Part shown: positions 12,430 through 24,000 of the stretch, in pieces
Layout: every line of letters begins with the position of its first letter
Position numbering within the stretch: the stretch's first letter is position 1
Source of the DNA: Chimonanthus salicifolius
Lineage: Eukaryota > Streptophyta > Magnoliopsida > Laurales > Calycanthaceae
Direction: 5' to 3'
DNA: 64,000 nucleotides
Assembly (NCBI GenBank): GCA_013350335.1
Contig: CM023541.1
Coordinates: forward strand, 37,564,739-37,628,738
Translations under genes and position numbers: made by a program
The notes under the pieces: model-generated
What the model was told of the DNA's origin: nothing
The model's database searches: none
Seen by the model: only the letters and a program-made list of their open reading frames with translations

Positions 12430-15159
12430 CTTTGTAAATAAAATAAATGAAATATCAATTTTTAATTTAATTTTTAAAAATATAAAAATCAAGAGATAAG
12501 ATGATCAGATAAAAATAAAACTTCATTTACAAAATTACTCCTATAATTCCATTTACATTACACTCAAAAATGTAGATCCTGAGATCTAGACATATTTCAT
12601 TAGTATATCTTAGTTAAACAATCTTAATAGAAAATTTTAATCTAATACGCTTTCCTATGCTCTCCTCTTAGGAATGCTTAAGAAACCTTTTGCTTTAATT
12701 AGTCAAATGAAAATTATTTAAGCTCATGATCTTCTTTTATTTATTTAGCCAAGATATGCTTGTGGTATGAAGTCAATTTGATTGGCGATGGAATTTAAAA
12801 GAAAAATGTACTTTTAAACTTTAAAGCATCCACTAGAGAAAAAAGAGGGCCCTTCATTTACTTTCCATTTTTCGAAGAGCATTTCCTTTTAGCTTTGTGA
12901 CACACAATAGCTATATTCGATGTTACATGAAAAAGTTTTTTAAAAAAATAAATCAATTTTGGTGACTTGGGCTCGGGTTAAACTCATTTTTTTCTTAAAA
13001 TATCACACTTGAATTAAAATTTGGTTCGATTCAGGCCTATTACACAAAATCCAAAGTTTGACATAAAAATCACAATGTGCATCATAATTTATAAAATTTA
13101 ATTTGCAATTAATATTGTGTATAAATATAAAATTTACAGAACATGTAATTTATTTTTAATATAATAATACAATAAATTACATTTCAAATTTGAATAGTGA
13201 TCAAGTTCTATATTCTATAATATAATTTGAGTTGGGTTCAAGTTTAACTAATTTAGATTGATTGGAGCTTGGGATTGAATCCTTTGTGTTATATCATCTT
13301 TTTATTTTTAAATATCAGTCGATATTTTGGGACGATATATCATAGTCGTATCGCTAATATCTTCTTTATGAAACTAATACATATCCTATCAGCCGGTATG
13401 TATACAGATGGAGCACAACTTATGTCTTACTATGGATAAATATGTCACGTATAAAAAACTGCCAGTTGAGTTCAATCGATTTTGACACATTTAGGCTAAT
13501 GACTTTTTAGGGAGACTTTCTAATAAAACTGTTCATCAAGTGAATTATGGGTTTTATAACTTATTAGATATGTCATATACATATAAAATATATAAAGTAT
13601 AATCGCTAAAAAAATATTTTAATTAATTATTTTGTATTTTTAAATTTTAATAGATAAATTTAAAGTTAAGAGATAGGATGATAATATGAAAATAAAGCTT
13701 GACATATCCCCTATTGGATTCCTTTTTAAGTATTACATCAATCCTAATCGAGTGAGGTTGCAGGCCCATTTATAGGACAGTCTTGGTTGAGAAAGTCCCT
13801 TTAATTTATTTTTTTTTCATTTTTACATGTTGATTAGTCTAGGTCCTAATTGAAATAAAAAACACTTCATTTTATCAAAAGAAAATGAGAGGAACACAGT
13901 ATGAATAAAATCAATAAAATATTTTTAAATTTCAATTTTAAATTATTATTAAAGTTTTATGATTTTTAATAAATTATCTTTGATTTATATTATATTAATT
14001 TTTATGAACTCACATAAATCGTCCAGTTGCCTGTCTCCATAATAATTCTTAGATTTTGTAGAAACGTGCACAGTAATCTTATGGGTCAGTGAGAAGGAAA
14101 ACTCATTTTAAAAAATATATATAATCCACACGTAAATAAAAATTAATTATATTCAACTTAAAATATAAAAAGCCATAAACCTGCAAAATAAAGACGTCAT
14201 GATGCACGGTCAAATTACAAGCCACGTGTAATGGCTTATTTCAAAACCTTATAATTAGGTTAAGTACATAATTAAATGAGGTTTCGTTTCTTTTTTGCCC
14301 TTTAGTATTTTATGTCACATCTTTCAATTCTAACATCGGTTGAATGGGACCTACAAATCATTCGTTTATAGAAATGTCGAATGTCTAGTCATGCATCTTT
14401 AGTATATCTTAAGTTAGGTGTGAATGGCATTTTCTTTATCAAAATATCTATTTTAATACATGGATTGATATCCGTAAAATTTTTACCGAAGATATTCATT
14501 GTCTTTATGGTACATCAGATATCTGAAGTAAGAGATTATCAATTGAGATATAACTTTAAATAAGAATTTATTAAAATAACATTTTATACTATAAGTTTGT
14601 AGGAATTTTTAGAAAAATAATTTCTTAAAGAAGATTTATTGATGAAACGATTTAGTAGGAATTCAATTTTTAATGTAAAAATATTTTTATATTTATTTAC
14701 TGCTCGCGTTAAATTGATTTAACCCATTTAATAAATGAGCTAATTTAATTACAAGTCAGCATGACTTATTTAAAATTATTGGACAATTCATTAAATAAAT
14801 AAATCGTTTTAAGTTGAGTCAATTCATTTAATAAATAATTTTGATTTAGTACAAGTTGAATTAGATCAACTTATTTAATTTTAATTGCATCGATTCATGA
14901 ATAGATTGAGATTTATTAGCTCAATTCGTTTCTTAAAACTATGTCATTGTTTTGAATTAGGATTAGCTAGGTAGGTAAAGGAGGGTCCGCTCCTAAGAAT
15001 TAGGATTAGAGTCGGTTGTGACTTATTATTTAAAGAGGTAGATTGTAATTCTAGACAGCAATTAACGATGAATGATATTGATTATTTTCTCAAGCATATG
15101 GATGGGGGATTTTGAAGCTAAGTCGTTGGACCTTGCAGTGAATCATAGTCATTTGTATG
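12430..15159. other. AT-rich intergenic DNA
   Basis: No gene was found. About 14710-14930 repeats caattcatttaataaat and acttatttaa motifs and may be an old hAT-like remnant. Confidence 0.55.
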
Positions 15160-15172
15160 TTGTTGGTGATCT

Positions 15173-15387
15173 TTTTTTTTTTTTTTTAAGATTTAAGGAA
15201 ACTTCGAACCCACCTTAGCTGTCTGTAGTCATGTTTCTAAGGTATGCTTACGCTTCGCCTTCCTAAAATCTTGGAGGGATACCCTACATCTACATAGAGT
15301 GTCTCCAGTTAACGCTACCAGAGATTGAACCTATTACCTCTCACTGAAAGTAGTGGGAGGCAACTAGTTCGGATATCCAGTGTTGGG
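15173..15387 (-). mobile_element. SINE with 13-bp target-site duplication
   Basis: A T-tract at left and a tRNA-like head at right (minus strand) are flanked by ttgttggtgatct (15160-15172) and ttgctggtgatct (15388-15400), 12 of 13 identical. The internal sequence is related to, but more diverged from, the SINE at 2219. Confidence 0.75.
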
Positions 15388-15400
15388 TTGCTGGTGATCT

Positions 15401-18400
15401 AACTTCAAGCCCAAGTAATCCTAACACTCTTCGTAAAAGGGTATTATTTGATTTAGTTGGTTTCTCGTCAATTAAATTCTTGACTAAGTGAAACTACTAA
15501 TGATTTCATTAGCCTGAGTCGTGCTGATTTATTGACTGTGTTTGGATGGAGATAATCTTCTATTATCCTTGTTTGAAAACCCTTTTTTACTTCTACCCTC
15601 TCACTTTTGAAAATCCTTTCCAAACAAGCAGTATCCATAATATCTAAGGTAATCTGGTCAAGGGTAGCCCTAGATAACTCCTATAAAATTTATTCCTTAT
15701 CCAAATGCAGCTATTGAGTAAGCCTATAAATTATGTTGAATCTAGCGTATGTGTGTTTCTTTTAAAAAGAACATTTTTTTTTTTTTAACTCATTAAGCAG
15801 TTTGGTAAGTGTGATTTTCAGAATTCATTCCACTGAAAATTATATCAGATTTTTGAATCGGTTGTGTAGTATAAAAAATGAGTAAAATATCTATAAAAGT
15901 GTTGGTACATCAATTAATTCATTTCTTTTTGAAGTCTAAAATAAACATGTGCAAACCTCTTTACACTTATCAAGTAAAACTAGGAGGAATAATTTTAAAA
16001 TATTAAAAATGAAACTTAAATTCAAAACACCTTATACCTTATTAAAATTCTTAACCGCTGAGCGAACCCTTTAAGGGTTGAATCAATTATAGGAAATAAA
16101 ACGTCTTTGAGCGTCATTGGCTCTTGTAGCTACTTTTGTAGGTGTTCGGTTTGGACAGGCCAACGTGTCGCTTGCATGGATTTGCATGCTAACGTGTAAG
16201 GTGGTGTGATTTACAACAACAAAACCCACAACAGTAACTTGGGACTTATGCCCTTGCATGAGCTTAAGCAATGTGCAATGGTTGACAACTTGACATGTTG
16301 TAAGCCTTGTCTTCTTCAACTTGTGGGGTGTCAAGAGAATAGGGCAGCAAGTGTTTTATAAAAAAAATTGGTTTTATTCCTAGGTGTTGAAGGCATGGAA
16401 CTAAGATGTTTTGGATTGTTATTTTTAATTAAAAAAATACAAACAGTTCTTAATTTCTTCAATCCTAAGATTCATGTTGATTTGAGATTGTCGGAGGGTT
16501 TTTTAAAAAAATTAATCTGACATTTTTTAAATCTATTTGTGTGTTGTTTTAAAGTAATTGATTCAATTAATTTTACTATTCAAGAGAGTTGGATTTTACT
16601 GATAAGATCACGAGTTGCATTAAATTGTATGAATCTCGATATTTGAATCATGTCAGAACTTTTGTTAGCGATTGAATAGTGTGTGTTATCCTATTCAGTC
16701 TTCATCATGACTCAAATTTCACTATTACCATATTTGGTGATGAGAAAATTAGTTCCAAAATCTAAAGAATTTACTATTGATATGATAATTATAAGAAGTT
16801 AGTCTAATCAAATATACGAAGTCTCAAGATTTAAATTAAGTAAATATTTGAAATGAAACTCTATGTAAACGGTCAATTTTATTAACTTAAATTAAATTAT
16901 TATTTTTCTTTAAATAAAATTTGATTTTTATAAAATTAATAGTAAAATCTCTAATTTATTTTATAAAATAAAAATCACTAGTAAATATGATAAATGCTCA
17001 TTAATATAGTCTTAAAGTAGGATATTTAAGTCTCATAAATATCAAAATGGATAATTTAAATGATGATGAAGATAATTTATTCTGGTAAAATTATTTTATA
17101 AATAAATTAATAATCATTAATATTAACCTGCAAGGGGTTTGAGTTTTTGCCTTTGGCAATTATTTAATTCAAGAAACTGTATTTGACACGAGAGAGAGAA
17201 GTTCTCATTGACTAAAACACGTGGACACGTGTTTCACACCGTCCTGCCCCCGACAAATAAACCCTTCTTTCTGCTCCTTTCGTCGTATGCATCGATTGCT
17301 TTCCTTTATTTTCAATTCAGAGAAGTGACTGGAAAACGAAAGAGTTTCTCACCTACGATGGTCCTCACAAACATTTTTTTTAATAATAAAAAATATTAAT
17401 ATATCTTTTTTTTTTAATTTACATACAAAAAATAATATAAAACTCAGTGTAAAACCCTCATTAACGATATCTATTATCTTTAAGACACATCAGATGAAGT
17501 TATAAAGACTCGAATTTGATATCTTGAGAAGAAGATTAAATTATAAGTACACGTAGATTCTTTTTTTATCTATCTATTTTCACTCTGAAATTATTTTTTA
17601 AAAATTTAAATTTTAAAATAAAACAACTAAAATAAGACAGATAAAATAATAAATAAATTAATAAATTTAATATGTTATTATAAAATATGTGTTCTTGTAA
17701 TTTCCGGCTCTAACTTTTGCATATTAAAAGTAGTTGCCAATTTATAAATAAGTTGAAATTTAAAATAATAAAATGAGAGCACATATGAAAAAAGTAACAC
17801 GTGCATAGTTAATATTGGGCGTCCCATTCAGACACTTGAAAAATTTGTTGCTAAACACCCATTTTCAAATTTTCAAGTAAAATTATCATTTTAGCCTCCC
17901 ATATTTTATCATTCGCATGCTCTTTCAGATCATTCGAATGATGATTCGACTACACAATCAAATTGTTCAAGATCCTTCAAAGGAATAGTTGCTGATGCTA
18001 TAGTAATGTTGTATTATTTAAATAATAAAATTTCTTTTAAAATTTTAAAGTTATTTTTTAAGCACTGTGTATTTTCAAAATTTCTCAAATTGAATATTTA
18101 GAGTAATTATGATAGTATGATAAAAATACTTTAAAAATTAAAGGTCTTTTGACACTTTCAAATGTTTAAAACACATTATTTTACAAATAAAGATATCTTT
18201 CAATTTACTGAAAATGCATTTAGAAGTGTCAAAAACTTCAAAATCTTAAAATATTTTTATCAAGTCATCATAATTAGTCTAGATTTTTACCAGGTACACC
18301 CTACGTTACTTTACATCTCAAGTACAAACGTAATACTTAAAAATAGTTTCATTTGTGTGGCAATGGTGTGCCCTTAGCATAAAGGTACTACACCAACATC

Positions 18401-18639
18401 ACTGGAGCTCGCGGTATGGAGGATATGGACTAAACAACATGACAATTTAAAGTAATTACGTAACTGGTTAAATGCTTTTATATATAATATTGACCCAGTG
18501 ATTACAATGAGTTGGGTGATCATTTCATCACCTCATCTTTCACCAAAGCCCTTTTAGATGGTAATTTTAAGATAATGTATGTGAGTTACGTTAGTGGAAA
18601 ATCTTTTTAAGACAGCCAAAAAACGATATTTATGGATAG
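15401..18639. other. AT-rich intergenic DNA
   Basis: Apart from the SINE fragment at 17405 nothing is recognisable. Open frames at 16083-16334 (-) and 17208-17399 (+) have no family resemblance. Confidence 0.55.
17405..17560 (-). mobile_element. Degenerate SINE fragment
   Basis: A T-tract followed by aatttacatacaaaaaat and actcagtgtaaaaccctc resembles the tail half of the SINE at 2219; the tRNA-like head is barely recognisable. Confidence 0.45.
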
Positions 18640-18930
18640 GTCTGAAATTTGTGCAGGTCGAATCGAATTTTAATAAATTTAATTTAACTCGTATAATTTT
18701 TTTTGAATTTGATCGGACTTGATCCAAACTGCTTAACTCAACTCGACCTGAATTGATGATCTAATTCAACTTGAGTGTTGAACTAAATTGCTGGCTCGAT
18801 TCCATTCGAATGTTATATGTAATTTTCTTGAGTGAGTCAAGTCGAGTCAATTGTGGAAAAAAAATTGACCCAATTAGACTCGAATTTAATTTGAGTTTTT
18901 TTCTTCAATCCAGTACGATTCTTATTTAAA
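18640..18930. repeat. Degenerate hAT-like element related to 40635-42027
   Basis: Repeated gact(c/t)ga, cttaactcaactcgacctg and tcgaatttaatttgagttt blocks correspond to the aacccgaccc-rich interior of the hAT-type elements at 23194 and 40635, with many transitions. Terminal repeats are not preserved. Confidence 0.4.
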
Positions 18931-19229
18931 ACTATAAAATCTAAAGAACCTAATTAGAACGGTGTTACTGAGAGCACTATATAATAAACTTTTATTATGT
19001 ATATTCGATAGTGACATTATGTGATCCCATATCTTATAAATTCAAACTTTCACCAATGTACTCAAATTCTACAAAGAACCTTCCATAAAAAAGTTATTGA
19101 GATTCAATTTTTTAAACGCCGCATAGCTTTAGGGTCCAATTATCTCTTCTACATAAATAAGGAATGTAAGTACTTTATTGTAAAAAAAAATTACGTTTAC
19201 CAAATCAACGGTCAATTCTCTATTAAAAT

Positions 19230-19610
19230 GTGGGGTTAGCAGAGATATGGGCTTATATGTAAATATCGGTTCTCTCTCTCTCACTCATTTTTTTTTTCAA
19301 ATCTCAACCTTTTTTGTTTTTTCGTTTAATTAAAAAACTGAAAAATAGGCCTTTTAAAAAAAAAATTTAAAAAAAAAATATTGCTCAATATTTCACGAAT
19401 ATAGACAAATATTGGAGAAATATCGATGGGCCCAAGGTCAATATCAATTTTTTCTTTTCTTCTTTTAATCCCAATATCAGTGATATCATGATTGATATAT
19501 CGACCAGTATCACCAATATCTATATTGTACGATCAATACATATACTATTAGCTGATATGTATTGACTCTTAAAAATCCAATACATATCGGCCACTATTTT
19601 AACTTATGCT
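19230..19610. repeat. 'ATATCGGCC' repeat, copy 2
   Basis: Follows the plan of 10650-10945: tctctctctctcac, a T-tract, aattaaaaaactg, an A-tract, then repeated aatatc/gatatat motifs ending catatcggcc. A third, weak relative lies at about 13306-13410. Confidence 0.45.
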
Positions 19611-20400
19611 CCAAACTAAGATGATGATAATGGCATTAGTATTGACGATTGTTTCTTGTTGATAGTATGTAATTATTGATATAAATTAGATCGTTAACAA
19701 TATCTAGTAGAATTGATTTTGAAACTATTAAAATATTCATGAAGATCATTTTTATATTGGCGTATCAAGAGTCTTCACTAATTTGCTATAGTCGATAATG
19801 GGAAAGTTATTTTTACTGTTATTTATGAATTTTTTTTATAAGACTCAAGACTCTCTACTAAATATCGCATTCTTTCCTCTCAATAGAATGGTGGAGCATT
19901 GTCTCATAAATAATACTCCTTCTGCCTTAAAATACTTGTCCTATATGGATTTTGAAATTGTTCAAAATTACTTATCCTATTCCTTTATTTTTACATTAAA
20001 TCAAATCTATATTTATCTTATTCTTAAAAAATATATATTTTTTGAAATAGAACATTAAAGACATGGACTTGCACTACCCATTTGACAATAATGGTTATTT
20101 AAAGGATAAATGAAATTATGTTAGTTTTAAGATGTACATTATAATTTGAAAAATATTCTATGTATTTGTAGATAAACAAAAAATTAACATTGACAAATAT
20201 AATTTTTTTGATCCCATGAATAAGTGATTTTGCAACAGGTAGGTAGAATAATATTTTACCAATTTCTATCAATGTAATCTTAGAAAATAAATTGAATGTT
20301 AAATTGGTAAAATATTATTATTTTTAAGTACTTATCTATAAATTATAAATAACAAAAAAAATTCTTAAAATAAGTAATAAAATTTAGAATATTTTTTAAT
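19611..20400. other. AT-rich DNA upstream of the LPA1-like gene
   Basis: No conserved element other than the G-box just beyond its right end. It presumably contains distal promoter sequence. Confidence 0.5.
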
Positions 20401-20408
20401 AACTGTGC

Positions 20409-20414
20409 CACGTG
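20409..20414 (+). promoter_or_regulatory. G-box (CACGTG) upstream of the LPA1-like gene
   Basis: The sequence is GCCACGTGTC, a G-box/ABRE-type core for bZIP or bHLH factors, 480 bp before the ATG and at the edge where AT-rich intergenic DNA gives way to GC-richer likely 5' UTR. Its position suits a proximal promoter, but no use is shown. Confidence 0.4.
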
Positions 20415-20429
20415 TCAACATAAAAAGTG

Positions 20430-20888
20430 CAAATAGAGATCCAGTGACATTTGTCAGTGGAAAGAGAAGGGATCGGAGGAGGGGAGGGAGCGAGGAAGAG
20501 ACTCCATTCTCTAGGCGTGGGGAGCATTGACGGGTGGCGTGATGCGTGGAAGCAGAAGCAGGACATGGCGATGTCGACTTGGCACCTCCCACCGCACTCT
20601 TCCTACTCCGCCTCTTCCTCCTCCTTTTCACCTCTTTTCTTCCATTTCCTCCCTTTTCACCCACCTCTTTCCCTTTCCCCTGTAGATTTTCATTCCCCCA
20701 CCTCCATTTCCACGTCCTAGTCCCAACAACCTACGAGCATCTCACAATCAGGTTTTTCGTCCTTTCTTTTCTACGATCACCTGCATTTCATTATTTTTTG
20801 CATTTTCATCTCCAGATCGGTCGATTTTCACCTCCTGATGTTTGTTTTGCCTTTTGCTTTTGCTTTTGATTCGCAGGGAGTGGTGAAA
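20430..20888 (+). promoter_or_regulatory. Probable promoter end and 5' UTR of the LPA1-like gene, with a possible 125-bp leader intron
   Basis: This GC- and pyrimidine-rich stretch is unlike the AT-rich DNA before it. A plausible leader intron runs from 20752 (CAG/GTTTTT) to 20876 (gattcgcag), placing the ATG 12 bases after the acceptor. Open frames here on both strands reflect composition and match no family. The transcription start is not identifiable by eye. Confidence 0.45.
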
Positions 20889-21053
20889 ATGGCGGAAGGG
20901 CCGAAACTCCTGTACGTCGTGGTGGTCGACAATGAGGATGGTGAAAAGAGAGAGGCCAAAGGGAATGTGTCGTCTTGGTCGTTCAGTTACACGCGCCCCG
21001 TTTTGCAGAGCACTCTCCAGCTCATGGGCTGCAAGGCCCGCCACGCTTTCAAG
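20889..21053 (+). CDS. LPA1: LPA1-like exon 1 (residues 1-55)
   Basis: The exon starts at the ATG of MAEGPKLL and ends KARHAFK at an AAG/GTTTTC donor, phase 0. The same frame is open 17 codons further upstream, but the MAEGPK start matches the family and a likely splice acceptor (cgcag, ending 20876) lies between the two ATGs. The exon carries the conserved [22 protein letters not shown] block (in two parts: [11 protein letters not shown] and [11 protein letters not shown]). It is clearly more GC-rich than the flanking introns. Confidence 0.92.
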
Positions 21054-24000
21054 GTTTTCTCCACCCATCATTTTCTTCAAATTCGCACTCTCTTTCGACG
21101 CTTACTTTCTTGGGAAACAACCTTTTCTTTTTTCCCCAACTATGAATGGAACTGGTTTTCTCCTTTTGTTTAATTCGAAATTGTTATTGTTTCGGGAAAG
21201 TACTTTCCTTTTCCACCAATCCAAGTTAATTCTCAGATTCATACTCTCTCTCTCTCTCTCTCTCTCTCATTTTGAGATTTGGCAGTTTTGTGATCATTGA
21301 TATTCTTTTTGGTCAGTGTTTGTTCGCCTACCTGGTTTTAACTTAGGATTTATGATTATTTTGATGGAAATTCAGAGGAGATGGGCCTGGACATGCCTGA
21401 AATATGGCAAACCAACATTCCATGAAATCAGCTTCCTGTACTGTTTCGAACAGAAAAAACAGTAGATTTCCAGGAAAATCTTATTTAAGTGGGTAGAATG
21501 GATGGCTAAGTTGGATGATATCTTTTGTAATTATTTTCTTTCCATTGTGTATAAATAAAGTGCTTGGGCCATTGTACAAAGACACCAAAATCAATTCAAG
21601 TTTTGTTTTGTGTAAATTTTGAGTTCTCTCTTTGAGTTGTTTGATTTTCTAGTGTTGTTCTAGTTCTAATTTCTAGTTCTAGAATTATTTTTTGTCCCAG
21701 CATTGGATGAATTTAATTTCTAGTTCTTGGAATTGAATTAAGAAATTCAATTCTAGAATTCTTAGTTTCATTGGTGAATTTGCTTGGTGTAAAATTTTGC
21801 TAAGGAAGTTTCGACCTTATTTCATTATTCTAGTGAGAATTTAGGGTTTTGTCTCATCCTCTTCGAAGCTCTGCTTGCCGTAAATCTTGGTGAGTTATTG
21901 AAGGTCGTTACTCTATCGAAGTTGATCTGAGGGTCTCCTTAGATGTCAGAATTCTTTGAGTTCAGGCTTTCTTGGATCTACATCAGATTCAAGTCATATA
22001 TTGAGGAATTGATTATTTTCTCTGTTGAATGCATAGATAGGTGTTCAACTGATTCTACCCTTCATCAGAGCCAGAGGAGTCTGGCCACCATTTCTGAGAA
22101 TCCTCATGTTGAGTTCAAACCCAAAGTTGAGGAAAACTGAAGTCGAAGACGAGAAGAGTCATCAATTTCTACATCGGTTAAATTTTTGCGGAAGGAAATG
22201 TCCTACACCAAGTGATCACTAGAGAAAGAGTGGAAAATCAGAAACTAACCCTCCAGGAGAGACAAACAACCTGAAAAGGGAAGGAAACGGTTCAATAAGG
22301 GGGGGGGGGGGGGGGGGGTGGCTACACCATAGATTTGTCCAAAATTGAATATGGTCACCACGCCCCACTTTGAACCTAATTTCTTCCTTAAACCCGATTG
22401 CAAAAACACTAATAGCCCACCACATTCCTGAAGCGCTTCACGGGGCAGGGTTGATATCCTTCAATTCCCAATTTTGTACTACTTTATAATAAGAGATTTC
22501 CAAGAGGCGTCATCCTCAGTCCGATATGCCAAAGCCATTTGGAGAGAATAGCTTAGTTGATCTCCTTGATTGGACGAACTCTTGGGCCCCCTGTGTCGAT
22601 AGAGAGGCATACATGTTGCTAGCTAACAAGGTGATCTTTTTTTTTTTTCTCCACTTGACCACCCACAGAAAATCTCTGATAATTTTCTCTAGGGAGGGGA
22701 CGACCTTCCTAGGGCACTTGAAAGTAGATAAGAAATAAACTGGAGCGCTGAAAGAACTGACTTCAATAAGGTTATTCATTCGCTGAAAGACAATTATCTC
22801 GCCCTCCACGAAGCTAGCCTCTTACTGAATTTATCAGTGACGGGCCCCCATAGAGAGCATCTTGGAGTCCCCTAAATTATTGAGTTTTTTACTTTTTTCC
22901 TTAAAAATTAAAAAAATGTGTTACAGAATAAATGTGCTTTAAATGGGTGGGGCTTTGTACAGTTTAATTGGATGGGCTCGCGCTTTGGCTTTTAAAATCC
23001 TGATGGGCTTCTAGCGGGCTAAGGCTTTTGTAGATATTAACAGGCATGGACTTGTTTTGGCAAAATTTGGCCCGAACTTGGCCTGATCTATGCTATATAT
23101 GTGACTTGTATGTTTTGGTTGTGGTGTGGGGCTTAAAACTAATCAATTAAAAAAAGAAAAGTAGTAAAATTAAAAGAAATATTAAGCTACAATTAGGGCT
23201 GAAATAGGGCCAGGTCGGGTCAGGTTTTTTAAAACCCGACCCGGTCCGAGTTACTAATATATGGAACCCGACCCGATCCGAACTTTTGACCTAGACGTCT
23301 TAACCCGACCCGACGCGAATTATAACCTAACTCAACCAGAAATCCGACCCGACCCGACCCGCATTTTGAACCTACTTCAGTCTACTTTTTACCGAGTCAA
23401 GTCGAGTTTGATCAGATCGGGTCGGGTTAACTTAAAAATCTCTCAACCCAACCCAACCAGAATTCAATGCAGGTTTCTGACTTCTTAACCTGACCCGCTG
23501 ACCCGACTTTCATAACCCGACCTGCATGATTTTCGGGTCGGGTCATGCGGGTTCGGGCCATAACCCTACCCGAGTTTCACCCCTAGCTACAATGGTATCA
23601 TGTCAGATCTAGGTGGCCTTCTTTGGATTCTCCATAAAAATAAATGGGCTCTTTTTTCTTTTTTTTGAAAGGACCAGAATATCATTAAAAAGAAAATAGT
23701 ACAAAATGATTATAGAGGAATGGTATAAGATAAGAGGTTATACCACAAAACAACATAATCACCAAAAAAGATACAATTACAAGGCATCAATATGAGCAAC
23801 TTCTCTCTCCATCCCTCTTTTGGCAAGAAAGTTGGCCAGTGGACCTATTGACATGACAAAAAGGTGCTCCAACTTAGAGCATAGATCTCAAATTTCTTTA
23901 ACCCCTGAAATCAACCTTCATGGGGTCTTTTCCACCGACTAGCCCATTTGATTGTATTAACTAAATCCCCTCAGTAATTGGCTCCTGCCCCATGCCTTGC

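Noticed and set aside
20365..20869. Overlapping open frames on both strands before the LPA1 start
   Set aside because: They come from a GC/pyrimidine-rich leader, show no family resemblance and are cut by the likely leader intron.
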